Source of the DNA: Umezawaea sp036375055 | GTDB lineage: Bacteria; Actinomycetota; Actinomycetes; Mycobacteriales; Pseudonocardiaceae | Direction of reading: 5' to 3' | Length of the DNA: 64,000 nucleotides | NCBI RefSeq assembly: GCF_036375055.1 | Contig: NZ_DASUSQ010000082.1 | Location: 1-64,000, forward strand | Shown here: piece by piece, positions 16,308 to 24,710 of the stretch | Layout of the letters: the number at the start of each line of letters is the position of its first letter | How positions within the stretch are numbered: position 1 is the stretch's first letter | Program-made: the position numbers and the translations under genes | The notes under the pieces: generated by a model | What the model saw: the letters and a program-made list of their open reading frames with translations, nothing else | What the model was told of the DNA's origin: nothing | The model's database searches: none

Positions 16308-17180
16308 TCACCGGGGCGGGGCGAGACCCAGCTCCCGCGCGGCCCAGGGCAGGGCGGAACGCAGCTGCGCCACCTGGAGTTCGCGCACGGTGCTGCCGGG
16401 GTGCGGGGGCGGTCGCCACGCGCGGGCGGCGAAGAACCCGGCGACCAGCGAGGCCAGCTCCGGTGCCCGGCCCACCACGCGCTCCGGCTCCGGGCCGCCC
16501 TCCACGTGCAGGCTGGGCGCCCAGAAAGCCAGGTCGAACAACGGGTTCCCGACCGCGCAGCGGTCCCAGTCGATCAGCACGGTGCGGCCGTCGAGGTGGA
16601 CGACGTTGTCGCTGCGGACGTCGCAGTGCAGCGGCGAACCACCGTCCAGGGGAGCCGCCGCCGCGGCGGCCCTGAGCACGTCGAGCGAGTCCGCCAGCCA
16701 GTCGCGGTCCACGATCCCCAGTCCCAGCAGGGGTTCCGGGTCCGCCGAGACCACCTCCCAGCCGTCGGCGACGTCGCGGTCGTCGACGAGTCGCGGCAGG
16801 TGCGCGGGCGCGCGGCGGGCGTGCAGCTCGGCCAGCAGCCCCACGACCTCGCCGACCAGACCGGCGCGCCAGGGCGGGGGCCACTCCCCCGCGCTGAGGT
16901 CCTCCAGCACGAGCAGCGGGAGCGGGCCGTCGGACCAGCCGAGGAGCGCGGGCGCGAACGGAGCCGAGAACCCGGACAGGGTCTCGTGCTCGCGCCGCAG
17001 CCACCCGGCCGTCATCTCGTCGCTGGCGGCCTTGACGAACACCGAGCGACCCGCCCCGGTGGTCACGACGAACCGCGTGGCCGCGCTGTAGCCCCCTTCG
17101 ACCCGCCGCCACGACGACACGGGGCCGAACTCCCGCGCCGCCCACTCGCGGACGTGGACGGGAACGGTGTCGGCGCCCAT
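16308..17180 (-). CDS. Aminoglycoside-phosphotransferase-family small-molecule kinase
   Basis: 290 residues. VFVKAASDE carries the ATP-binding Lys region. The catalytic loop is LHCDVRSDNVV (His-x-Asp, then Asn) near residue 190, and TVLIDWDRCAVGNP is the metal-binding Asp motif. This set matches functional APH-type kinases that phosphorylate alcohols on sugars, choline or antibiotics. The start is the ATG at 17180, with divergent transcription from the aminotransferase at 17260. Within a biosynthetic cluster such kinases either protect the producer by phosphorylating the toxic product or activate a biosynthetic hydroxyl. I cannot choose between the two. Confidence 0.87.
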   Translation of the reverse strand: MGADTVPVHVREWAAREFGPVSSWRRVEGGYSAATRFVVTTGAGRSVFVKAASDEMTAGWLRREHETLSGFSAPFAPALLGWSDGPLPLLVLEDLSAGEWPPPWRAGLVGEVVGLLAELHARRAPAHLPRLVDDRDVADGWEVVSADPEPLLGLGIVDRDWLADSLDVLRAAAAAAPLDGGSPLHCDVRSDNVVHLDGRTVLIDWDRCAVGNPLFDLAFWAPSLHVEGGPEPERVVGRAPELASLVAGFFAARAWRPPPHPGSTVRELQVAQLRSALPWAARELGLAPPR

Positions 17181-17259
17181 GTGCTCCCCACTCCTGGAAA
17201 ACCGGCAACCCGGATAGTGTCCCACGGCGTATCGGCCACTTCGTCGGGGAGGCTGCCAC

Positions 17260-18834
17260 GTGACGGCGGAAGTCCTGCCTCCGACCGCGCTCTTCGCGCG
17301 GCTGCCCGAGACCACCGCCGTGCCGTTCCCGTCGCCGCCCGTCGCGGCGCACGTCCCCGGTGGCGGCCACGACCTCGACCCGGCCGTCGGCGACCGGCTG
17401 CTCGACCTCTACGGCAGGGTGTCCGACCCCACCGATCCCCTGGCGCTGCGCGACCTCTTCCTCTCCAGGGTGGAGGCCGAGGTGGCGGGCGGGCGCCGCG
17501 GGGTCGCGGACCTCTGGCGGAGCAGCAGACCACAGAGGACGGTGACGGCAGAGGAGGTGCTCGGGTCGCGGACGACCGTGCGCTTCGTCAAGGAGCTGTT
17601 CAACTCCTACTTCCGCGACGACCTCTACGGACGGCTGCGCTCGGACCGGCACCTGATCCTGTCGTCTGGCTCGGTGGACGAGACGTGCTTCGGCCTGCCC
17701 GCGACGCTGCGCTCGTGCCTGTCCTACGCGCTGGACCGCGACTGGTACGGCTACTCCGACTCGCGCGGCAGGCGGGCGAGCCGGGAGGCCATCGCGGCGT
17801 TCGAGAACGCGACCGTGGCCGGGAGCCCCTACGACGTCGGCAACGTCTGCCTCACCCTCGGCGGGACGTTCGGGGTGAGCGCGGTGGCCGACTTCGTGCT
17901 GGCCTCCTCGACCGCGCACCGCCCCGAGGAGACCGCGCCCGCGCTGTGCGGGCTGCCCAACTACCCGCCGCTCATGGAGGCGGTGGCCAGGCGGTCCCCG
18001 GTGCGGCTCGTGCCGCTGGTGTGCGCCTCCGGCGGCGGCACCTCGTTGCGACCGCTCATCGAGCAGCTCACGCCCGCGACACCGCTGGTGCTGCTCCAGA
18101 CCGTCACCAACCCGACGGGCACGGCCGTGGCGGAGGAGGAGCTGGAACGGCTGATCCGGGCCGCGGGTCCGCACACGACGATCGTGCTCGACGAGGCGCA
18201 CGAGTGCCTCGGTCCCGTGCGGCGCAGCGCGCTGCGCGCCGATCCGCGGGTCGTGCGGGTGGTGAGCCTGTCCAAGTCGCTGTCCACGCCGGGGCTCAAG
18301 CTCGGCTGGCTGGTGGCGGGGCGGGACTTCGTCGACGAGTTCTACGAGTACGCCTCCACCAGCTACGGCAGCCCGGCCTCCGTCTTCTACCTGCTGATCG
18401 AGGTCATGGCGCGGATGGAGCGCTGGCGCGTCGAGGGGCTGGACGGCGTCGGCCGGGTGGAGCTCGCCGAGTTCGAGCGGACCTACGGGCTCACCGCGGA
18501 GTCGCTCGGGCGCGCCCACCGCTCGTACCTGTCCGACCGGGAGCGCCGGGACCGGGCGCTGGTGGTGCAGCGCGACCGGGCGGCGGAAGCCCTGCTGTCC
18601 CTGGACTTCGACGTGGTGCGGCCGACCCACTCGATCAACATCGCGGTGCGGCCGCACGGCTGCGACGACGGGTACCTGTGGTTCCGCGAGGCCCTCGCGG
18701 GCGCGTGCGTGGCCGTCTACCCGGCGATCCTCAACGGGTGCCTGAACGGCGGCTGGGTCCGCGTGTCCACCGCGGGCGAGCCAGGCGGCCTCACCGCGGC
18801 GATCCACGCGCTCCGGTCGCTCACGCGGGGCTGA
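17260..18834 (+). CDS. Fold-type I aminotransferase with extended N-terminus
   Basis: 524 residues, about 100 longer than a typical class I/II aminotransferase because of an N-terminal extension. PLP-fold motifs are clear: YSDSRGRRASREAIAAF, LTLGGTFGVSAVADF, TVTNPTGTAVAEEEL, IVLDEAHECLGP, and the PLP Lys in VSLSKSLSTPGLKLGWLV near residue 340. The C-terminal part continues to the substrate domain with NGGWVRVSTAG. The usual Tyr of the D-x-A-Y motif is replaced by His (DEAHE). The GTG at 17260 has a GGGGAGG site. It probably supplies or removes an amino group in the pathway, which makes it a candidate source of amine nitrogen. It is separated from the convergent PLP gene by only six bases. Confidence 0.85.
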   Translation: MTAEVLPPTALFARLPETTAVPFPSPPVAAHVPGGGHDLDPAVGDRLLDLYGRVSDPTDPLALRDLFLSRVEAEVAGGRRGVADLWRSSRPQRTVTAEEVLGSRTTVRFVKELFNSYFRDDLYGRLRSDRHLILSSGSVDETCFGLPATLRSCLSYALDRDWYGYSDSRGRRASREAIAAFENATVAGSPYDVGNVCLTLGGTFGVSAVADFVLASSTAHRPEETAPALCGLPNYPPLMEAVARRSPVRLVPLVCASGGGTSLRPLIEQLTPATPLVLLQTVTNPTGTAVAEEELERLIRAAGPHTTIVLDEAHECLGPVRRSALRADPRVVRVVSLSKSLSTPGLKLGWLVAGRDFVDEFYEYASTSYGSPASVFYLLIEVMARMERWRVEGLDGVGRVELAEFERTYGLTAESLGRAHRSYLSDRERRDRALVVQRDRAAEALLSLDFDVVRPTHSINIAVRPHGCDDGYLWFREALAGACVAVYPAILNGCLNGGWVRVSTAGEPGGLTAAIHALRSLTRG

Positions 18835-18840
18835 CCGCCC

Positions 18841-19974
18841 TCACCCCCGCCCGGTGACGAGGGCGCTGATCCGATCGACGACCAGCCGGGCCTCGTCGTC
18901 GTCGAGCGTGTCCGGGCTGAGGAAGATCCGCCGCTCGTGCGGGCGGATCCGGACGAGCACCGACGGTTCGCCGTCGGCGAGGCGCCGCGCCAGCTCGCGC
19001 GCGTCGAGGCCCGCCGTCGCGGGGTCCACCTCCAGGACGGCCCTGGGCACGGGTTGTCCCATCGAGTTGGGGAAGGAGCGCTCGGCGCGCACGCCGGGCA
19101 GCGCTCCGAGCCGGTCCACCCACGTCGCGACCACGGCGTCCATCCGTTCGAGGCGCTCGTCGTGGTCGGTCTCCAGGTACAGCTCCAGCGCGGCGACCAG
19201 ACCGGCGATCTCCTCCTTGCCGACCTTCATCGCGCGGGCCAGCCTGGTGTGCGGGCTGCCGTGCCGGAAGCACGCGTCGACGAGGTCGGCCCGCCCGAGG
19301 ATCATCCCGGACGCCTGCGGACCGCTGAGGTCCTTGCCACCGCTGAAGATGGCGAGGTCCGCGCCGACCTCCTCGGTGAAGTGCCACAGGTTCGTCGCGG
19401 GCGGGAGCAGCGCCGCGGCGTCGACGACCACCGGCACCCCGGCCTCGTGCGCGATGTCCACGGTCTCGCGCAGGCCGAGCGCCCCCTGCGCGAAGAAGTC
19501 GCCCGCCATGTACACGACGGCCGCGGTGCGGGCGCTCAACGCCGCCCGCAGCTCGGCCGCCTCGGTGCGCATGACGTTGCCGATCTCCACCAGCCGCACG
19601 CCGGTCAGCTCGATCGCCGGGTCCATCGGCATCCGGTGCGAGCGGTGGATGACCACCTCGTCCCGGTCGCCGAGGACGGGCAGCCGCGCGATGGCCACGT
19701 CGTCCGGGCCGGTGGCGCACGCGAGCGTCGCCAGGAACAGCCCGGCGGCGGACCCGTTGCACACGTAGGCGGCCTCGTTGCGGGTCAGCTCGGCGATGCG
19801 GGCGCCCGCGCGCCGGTGCAGCTCGAACATGTCCACGTAGGACCGTCCCGCGGCCGACATCGCGTCGAGGACCCGCTCGGCCATCAGCGAGCCGCCGAGC
19901 GTGGTGTACCTGCCCCTGGCGTTGACCACGGCGCGGAGGCCGAGGCGGGCGAAGGGGTCCACGTCCTGCCTCAT
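18841..19974 (-). CDS. SelA-like PLP enzyme
   Basis: 377 residues of the group that includes L-seryl-tRNA(Sec) selenium transferase and the related 2-amino-3-deoxy-acid ammonia lyases. Landmarks are the early VVNARGRYTTLGGSLM (family: vINatGxxTxLGGS), AAYVCNGSAAGLFLAT, VVVDAAALLPP, and the PLP Lys in LAIFSGGKDLSGPQASGMI near residue 235. The tRNA-binding N-terminal domain of true SelA is absent. The likely chemistry is beta-elimination or replacement on an amino acid rather than selenocysteine synthesis. The ATG at 19974 overlaps the stop of the PPOX gene as ATGA, so the two are co-translated. Confidence 0.85.
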   Translation of the reverse strand: MRQDVDPFARLGLRAVVNARGRYTTLGGSLMAERVLDAMSAAGRSYVDMFELHRRAGARIAELTRNEAAYVCNGSAAGLFLATLACATGPDDVAIARLPVLGDRDEVVIHRSHRMPMDPAIELTGVRLVEIGNVMRTEAAELRAALSARTAAVVYMAGDFFAQGALGLRETVDIAHEAGVPVVVDAAALLPPATNLWHFTEEVGADLAIFSGGKDLSGPQASGMILGRADLVDACFRHGSPHTRLARAMKVGKEEIAGLVAALELYLETDHDERLERMDAVVATWVDRLGALPGVRAERSFPNSMGQPVPRAVLEVDPATAGLDARELARRLADGEPSVLVRIRPHERRIFLSPDTLDDDEARLVVDRISALVTGRG

Positions 19975-20405
19975 CGGGCCGCGGTGTCGGTGGGTTCCGG
20001 CGCGACGGCCCGGACCGCGGACCCGGTGGCGTGGACGGGTTCGATCCGCACGGCCACCCGCACCTGGCCCGGTCGGTGGTACTTGAAGTCCTCGCCGGTG
20101 TACTTCCTGGCGAGGCGGTCGTTGAGCGCGTCGGCGTCGGTGAACTCGACGGTCGCCAGACCCCGGACCTCGACGTAGTGGTAGGGCCGCGCGGGGTCGA
20201 AGACGGTCACGCTCACCCTGGGGTCGCGGCGGATGTCGCGTTCCTTCTGCCTGCCCTGGACCGTCGCGAGCAGCAGGTGGTCTACTTCCCGCTCCACCCA
20301 CACCACGCTGGAGTGCGGGCTGCCGTCGCGGCCGATGGTGGACAGCACAGCGAAGTTCGGCCCGTCGAAGAGGGCGCGGGCCGCGGCCGTGAGCACGAAG
20401 GTCAT
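19971..20405 (-). CDS. PPOX-class F420/flavin-dependent protein
   Basis: 144 residues of the split-barrel pyridoxamine-phosphate-oxidase-like fold. FAVLSTIGRDGSPHSSVVWVERE, lightly changed from the family consensus, is followed by QKERDIRRDPRVSVTVFD, YVEVRGLATV and ARKYTGEDF. The YTGED stretch is common in actinobacterial F420-binding PPOX proteins that reduce or oxidise small organic cofactor-like substrates. The ATG at 20405 is well placed and there is no longer reading frame on that side. Its co-translation with the SelA-like enzyme suggests a redox step in the same branch of the pathway. Confidence 0.87.
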   Translation of the reverse strand: MTFVLTAAARALFDGPNFAVLSTIGRDGSPHSSVVWVEREVDHLLLATVQGRQKERDIRRDPRVSVTVFDPARPYHYVEVRGLATVEFTDADALNDRLARKYTGEDFKYHRPGQVRVAVRIEPVHATGSAVRAVAPEPTDTAAR

Positions 20406-20523
20406 CCGCCGAGCATGGCCCAACACCCCCCGCACGTCGATCCTCGCGGACCGGTCACCGAACCGGTGCGGCGCGGGCGGTCCACCCGCGACCGGGCCGG
20501 AAGGCGTTGTCCGGCAACGGTCG

Positions 20524-20553
20524 TTGACGGTGGGGCCGGTCGCTGCTGATGCT
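20524..20553 (+). promoter_or_regulatory. Candidate promoter of the MFS transporter gene
   Basis: TTGACG at 20524-20529 and GATGCT at 20548-20553 are separated by 18 bases, giving a usable housekeeping-type promoter about 30 bases before the transporter start. A CGTTG-N5-CAACG dyad lies just upstream. Pattern match only. Confidence 0.4.
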
Positions 20554-20583
20554 GGTGCCCGGTACGACCGGGAAGGCGGCCCC

Positions 20584-21894
20584 ATGGCGGCGATGCGGAC
20601 GAGCACACGGCGGGCGCTGATCGCCAGCACGGTCGGCAGCACCATCGAGTGGTACGACTTCTACCTCTACTCCACCGCGGCGGCGCTCGTCCTCGGACCG
20701 CTGTTCTTCCCGTCCACCTCGACCTCCGCGAGCACGCTCGCGGTGTTCGCCACGTACGCGGCCGGGTTCGTGGCCCGCCCGCTCGGCGGGTTGGTGGTCG
20801 GCCACTTCGGCGACCGGGTCGGCCGCAAGTCCATGCTGGTGCTCACCCTGCTGATCATGGGCGTGGCCACGTTCGGCATCGGCCTGCTGCCGACCTACGA
20901 GCAGGTCGGCGTGTGGGCCCCGGTCATGCTGGTCGTGCTGCGCGTGCTCCAGGGCATCGGGATCGGGGGCGAGTGGGGCGGGGGCGTCCTGCTGGCCGTG
21001 GAGAACGCGCCGCGGGGCCGCCGCGGCCTCTACAGCAGCGGGCCGCTGATCGGCTTCCCGCTCGGTCTGCTGGCCAGCACCGTGGTGTTCGGCGCCGTGT
21101 CGACGCTGCCGCGCGCCGACCTGCTCGACTGGGGCTGGCGGGTGCCGTTCCTGCTGTCGGTGGTCCTCGTCGTGCTCGGCGTCTACGTCCGCGTCGGCAT
21201 CGCGGAGACCCCGGAGTTCTCCGACGTCCGCGCCGCGGACCGGATCAGGCGGGTGCCGGTGCTCACCGTGCTGCGCACCCGGTGGCGGCACGTGGTGTGC
21301 GGGGCCCTCGCGGCGCTCGGGGTGGGGTCGGTGGTCTCGGTGTACACCGTCTACCTGCTGTCGTTCGCCTCCGGCCACAGCGCGGGCGGGAGCACCCTGC
21401 CGCTCACGGGCCTGGTGGTGGGCGCCGGGTTGCAGTGCGTGTCCGTGCCGCTCTACGCGGCGCTGTCGGACCGGGTGGGCCGCAAGCCGGTCATGGTCTT
21501 CGGCTACCTGGTGACCGCCGCGACCGCCGTGCCCGCGATGACGTGGCTGACCTCCGACGACCCGTTCCTCGTCGTGCTGACGTTCGTGCTGGCGATGACG
21601 GTCGGCCACGGCGCGGCGTACGGCTGCCTGGCGGCGTTCCTGGTCGACCGGTTCCCCGCCGACACCCGCTACTCCGCCATCGCGGTGACCTACCAGGTGG
21701 GCGCGACGGCCTCCAGCTTCGTCCCGCTCGTGGCCACCGCGCTCGTCGGCGGGGTGGAGGGCTCCTGGCCGGTCGCGGCGCTGTTCATCGGCATCGCGTG
21801 CACCGCCTGCCTCGCCGTGCTGCTGGCGCCCGCGGCCACAGCGGCGGGCGAACCGGTGCGGGACAGGGAGGTCGCGGGGTCGACCGTCGGCTGA
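20584..21894 (+). CDS. MFS transporter, metabolite:H+ symporter (MHS) type
   Basis: 436 residues with twelve predicted membrane helices. TIEWYDFYLYSTAAALV at the start is the MHS signature. GHFGDRVGRKSMLVL and SDRVGRKPVMVF are the two loop motifs of the halves, and GIGIGGEWGGGVLLAVE is also diagnostic. The first ATG at 20584 follows GGAAGG; a second ATG lies three codons later. Characterised MHS members import compatible solutes, shikimate or dicarboxylates with protons. In clusters they are sometimes annotated as product exporters. Direction and substrate here are unknown. Confidence 0.88.
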   Translation: MAAMRTSTRRALIASTVGSTIEWYDFYLYSTAAALVLGPLFFPSTSTSASTLAVFATYAAGFVARPLGGLVVGHFGDRVGRKSMLVLTLLIMGVATFGIGLLPTYEQVGVWAPVMLVVLRVLQGIGIGGEWGGGVLLAVENAPRGRRGLYSSGPLIGFPLGLLASTVVFGAVSTLPRADLLDWGWRVPFLLSVVLVVLGVYVRVGIAETPEFSDVRAADRIRRVPVLTVLRTRWRHVVCGALAALGVGSVVSVYTVYLLSFASGHSAGGSTLPLTGLVVGAGLQCVSVPLYAALSDRVGRKPVMVFGYLVTAATAVPAMTWLTSDDPFLVVLTFVLAMTVGHGAAYGCLAAFLVDRFPADTRYSAIAVTYQVGATASSFVPLVATALVGGVEGSWPVAALFIGIACTACLAVLLAPAATAAGEPVRDREVAGSTVG

Positions 21895-21900
21895 GGGGTG

Positions 21901-22320
21901 TCAGCCCGCCTCGGCACCCGCGTCCTGCGCCGGGTACACCGTCGGGTCCTCCAGCGGCAGCCTCAGCCACGACAGCATCTGCCGGAGCTGGTGGTAGGCG
22001 GCCAGCCTGCGCTCGTCGCTGTCCTCGGCCTCGGCCGCGGCGACGGGTTCCCACAGCCTGTGCACCATCACCGGGCCGAGTTCCAGCAGTCCCCCGCTCC
22101 CGCCGGTGGCCCACTTCGCCAGCACGTAGCGGGCGATGGCACCGACCGGGATGTCGAGGTTCTCCGACATCCCGCGCACCGTCGTGAGCGGATCGAGCAG
22201 CCCGTACGAGACGACCTCGGCCTTGAAGTTGGCGTGCGGGTCGTCGTCGGGCCACGTGGCCCGCCAGCGGCGCAAGCGCACCACGGGCTCGTCCCCGTCC
22301 CAGTCCTCCACCCCGGTCAC
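21901..22320 (-). CDS. Small conserved actinobacterial protein (possibly DUF6027)
   Basis: 139 residues, acidic, no membrane helix or signal peptide. Residues ~40-85, around GMSENLDIPVGAIARYV and KWATGGSGGLLELGP, look like a short helical domain that I associate, with moderate certainty, with the actinobacterial family DUF6027. The C-terminal third predicts a helix (LAAYHQLRQMLSWLRLPLE). The start is the GTG at 22320, 29 bases after the stop of the ParB-like regulator on the same strand. The spacing suggests one transcript and perhaps a regulatory helper role, but no function is known to me. Confidence 0.7.
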   Translation of the reverse strand: MTGVEDWDGDEPVVRLRRWRATWPDDDPHANFKAEVVSYGLLDPLTTVRGMSENLDIPVGAIARYVLAKWATGGSGGLLELGPVMVHRLWEPVAAAEAEDSDERRLAAYHQLRQMLSWLRLPLEDPTVYPAQDAGAEAG

Positions 22321-22348
22321 GGCGGACCGCCTCCCGTGCGTCGTGCGC

Positions 22349-23395
22349 TCATCCGGTGCGGTCGGATTCGCCGCGGTTGGCCAGGTCCTCGGCCAACCGC
22401 TCCAGGTTGGCCACGAAGTCGCCCCACGAGTAGGCGCACTCGCGGGCCACCGCGATCACGCGGTCCACGCAGTGCGCCGGAACGCCCTCGGTCAGCCACG
22501 CCCACTCCTGCTGGTCGATGCTGTGCGTGCTGAGCAGCCGCAGCAAGGTCCTGCCGACGTCGTTGAGCCGCAGCGACGGGTCCCTGCGGAGGCTCTCCAG
22601 CAGCAGCGACTGCTCGGCCGGGGTCACCCGCCGCGGCGCGGCGTCGCGTCCCACCGCGGGGGCGCCGCTCACCCGCGGACGCGGGTCGCGCTGCCTGGGC
22701 AGCAGGGGATCCTCCCCGCGCCGGAGCCGGTCTCGCACGTCGCGCGCGGTCTCCGGCGAGATGGCGGCGTAGCGAGCGATCTCCCGCAGGGAGGCCTCGG
22801 GGTGGTCCTCGATGAAGGCGGACGCCGCCTGCCTTCCCTCGGCCCCGTCCACCGGCCGCACCCTGCCGTCCCGGCCGATCCTGCTGTCCAACTGCGCGAC
22901 GCGAGCGGTTGGACGGCGCCGCAGCGCGGCCACGGTCGTGGCCGACAGACCGGCCACGAGCGCGATGGCCCGGTCCGACCACTCCGGCCGGAACCCCATG
23001 ATGCGCGACGCCGCTGCCTTCCGGTCGGCCAGCGTCAACGGCAGTCCGTGCGAGACGTTCTCCGACACGGCCAGGACGAACGCGTCGCACTCCCCGCCCT
23101 CGAAGAAGCACACCTCGATCTCGTGGCGCCCCTGCATCTGGGCGGCTCTCAGGCGGTGCACGCCGTCGATCACCCGCATGGTCCGCTTGTCCACCACGAT
23201 GGGCGGCAGGTCTGCCTGCACCTCCGACAGCACCCTGGCGTGCTCGGTGTCCTCACCCGCCGACCTCGGTGAACCCGCGACGACCAGCGACTCGATCGGC
23301 ACGACGGTGGCCGCGTGCAGCGTGCCCGGTCTGGTGCTCCCCGTCCCCCGGAACGCCTTCCCGCTCGGCCTGGACGTCCTTCCCGCGTGTGTCAT
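22349..23395 (-). CDS. StrR/ParB-like cluster-situated transcriptional regulator
   Basis: 348 residues. The ParB-N-like domain occupies about residues 30-110, with VVPIESLVVAGSPRSAGED, ILPPIVVDKRTMRVIDG-type sequence and HRLRAAQMQGRHEIEV. A helix-turn-helix part follows with PLTLADRKAAASRIM and SDRAIALVAGLSATTVAALRR. This order matches the StrR, NovG and Tei15-type pathway activators rather than chromosome-partition ParB, which has a C-terminal dimer domain and partner ParA. The C-terminal third is specific to this family. StrR proteins activate antibiotic operons through paired inverted sites. It lies at the right edge of Region A and is transcribed from the long gap at 23396-24160, so it is the likely activator of that cluster. 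Confidence 0.85.
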   Translation of the reverse strand: MTHAGRTSRPSGKAFRGTGSTRPGTLHAATVVPIESLVVAGSPRSAGEDTEHARVLSEVQADLPPIVVDKRTMRVIDGVHRLRAAQMQGRHEIEVCFFEGGECDAFVLAVSENVSHGLPLTLADRKAAASRIMGFRPEWSDRAIALVAGLSATTVAALRRRPTARVAQLDSRIGRDGRVRPVDGAEGRQAASAFIEDHPEASLREIARYAAISPETARDVRDRLRRGEDPLLPRQRDPRPRVSGAPAVGRDAAPRRVTPAEQSLLLESLRRDPSLRLNDVGRTLLRLLSTHSIDQQEWAWLTEGVPAHCVDRVIAVARECAYSWGDFVANLERLAEDLANRGESDRTG

Positions 23396-23884
23396 CTGAA
23401 CTCCCGCTCGACGTGCGTGACGGTGTGCGACGGTCCGAACCGGACACGGACGGGCGGCTCGGCGGCGGGGTCACGCGGGTGCGGCGGGGGCCTGGGGCGG
23501 ACGGTGCTTCCGGGGCGCCCGCGGCGACCTCCCAAGAATCGCCAATCGATTCACGGCCCTGCCCGGAGGCACACTAAAGAGAACAGCAGTTTCATCACTT
23601 ATTCTCCACCAAGAGAAATACGCGAGCCTGCACAAGGCACTACCCGGACACTTCGTAAGCCAATTTATCCAAGTCCCGAGCATAGCGACTTGACCAATGC
23701 AGGCAATAAGCCGAACGGCGGACAGCGGTTTACTCCTATTCGCGACCGAAGTAACGCTTCACGGCAGAGTCGCGAGAGTGCCGCCCCGGCCAAGGCCACG
23801 AACCTCAGACACATCCGCAGATGGGTATCGATTCGCAGACGTCCAGCAATCCGCAATGACTTGCCCGTTATTCGCGGAGGCACC

Positions 23885-24058
23885 ATGAACTTTCGGCATC
23901 TTTCCCGACTTCTTCAGCGGACGGCCCGACTTTGCCGCACCGACCGCACCCCTCTATTCCACGCGACGCGTGCTCCACTCGACCCGGAGTTCACCACCAG
24001 CGGTGAATTCCTGTTTGCCGGGATCCGCTCGGGGGTACGACCCGCCACCACCACATGA
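23885..24058 (+). CDS. Possible small protein, 57 residues
   Basis: An ATG at 23885 stands four bases after GGAGG and opens a frame of 57 codons. The predicted peptide is basic in its first half (MNFRHLSRLLQRTARL, amphipathic) and neutral later, with no membrane helix. Codon use is less GC-rich at third positions than in neighbouring genes, which weakens the case. No family is recognised. It could be a leader peptide, a young gene or chance. Confidence 0.25.
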   Translation: MNFRHLSRLLQRTARLCRTDRTPLFHATRAPLDPEFTTSGEFLFAGIRSGVRPATTT

Positions 24059-24148
24059 TCAGCTTAGGACCAGGGCCCCTGGCCCGTGGGACACGCTCTT
24101 CGGTTCACCGAAGCCGGTGGCCGGTGCGGGGACCGCGACCGGGCAGGC

Positions 24149-24154
24149 TAGTTT
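24149..24154 (+). promoter_or_regulatory. Extended -10 box for a leaderless mRNA
   Basis: TAGTTT ends six bases before the GTG at 24161. This is the spacing at which transcription would begin on the start codon itself, as in many actinobacterial leaderless genes. There is no ribosome site before this GTG, which supports the reading. Confidence 0.45.
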
Positions 24155-24160
24155 GCTCCG

Positions 24161-24601
24161 GTGAGTCTCCTCGACGACGTGGCCGAACGCGACGGCTGGC
24201 GGTGCTGGGTGTGCGACGAACCGGTCGACCCCGACATGTCCGTGAACGACGCACGGGGGCCCAGCGTCGACGCCAGGACCGCCGACCGGAAGGCCAAGGT
24301 CGCCGAACGGCTCGCGCACCGCGGGTGCAACACCCGCAAGGGCGCGGTCAAGGTGGTCATCGCCTGGCCGGACCGCCTGCACGTCGTCGAGCCCGCGCCG
24401 CTGATCACCGTCGCCGGACGGCTGGAACGCAAGGGGGGCCGCGAGATGGTGGCCCGCTGTCCCACCGAACAGGACGCCCACGAGGCCGCGGACTGGCTGG
24501 TGGACCGGTTCTCCCGCCTGGTGCCGGGGCTGCCGGTGACCGCGACCGTCGAAGCGGGCGGCGGCCAGTTCCTCGTCGTCCTGGCCACCGGCCGCCGCTG
24601 A
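24161..24601 (+). CDS. HNH-like zinc-site protein
   Basis: 146 residues. CWVCDEPVDPDMSVND near the N-terminus and LAHRGCNTRKG later give the CxxC and H..CN pattern of an HNH or related zinc-finger fold. The middle residues DARTADRKAKVAERLAH are helical. The C-terminal half (VVIAWPDRLHVVEP, TEQDAHEAADWLVDRF) is specific to an actinobacterial family I do not know by name. The start is taken as the GTG at 24161 because a TAGTTT -10 box sits six bases upstream. Nuclease activity is possible from the fold, but the catalytic HH pair is not complete in an obvious way. Confidence 0.7.
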   Translation: MSLLDDVAERDGWRCWVCDEPVDPDMSVNDARGPSVDARTADRKAKVAERLAHRGCNTRKGAVKVVIAWPDRLHVVEPAPLITVAGRLERKGGREMVARCPTEQDAHEAADWLVDRFSRLVPGLPVTATVEAGGGQFLVVLATGRR

Positions 24602-24710
24602 CCCCGCCGACCGGCCCTCCCGGACGCACGAACGACCGACCGCCCGCCCGCGCGCGGAGAACACCGAACAAGCCCGCCGACCGCCCCCGGACGCACGACC
24701 GACCGCCGAG

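Larger units (their letters stand above)
23396..24160. other. Long, less GC-rich intergenic region upstream of the StrR-like gene
   Basis: About 765 bases without a strong gene. From about 23550 to 23990 the GC content drops visibly below the neighbouring coding DNA. It must contain the promoter of the regulator on the minus strand. Besides the short ORF at 23885 I see no repeat, tRNA or recognisable gene remnant. The composition fits a regulatory region or a relic of past insertion. Confidence 0.5.

Noticed and set aside
18841..19974. True selenocysteine synthase (SelA)
   Set aside because: The N-terminal tRNA-binding domain is missing and no other selenocysteine gene is near.
22349..23395. 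Chromosome-partition ParB
   Set aside because: There is no ParA partner and no parS site, and the domain order matches StrR/NovG pathway regulators.
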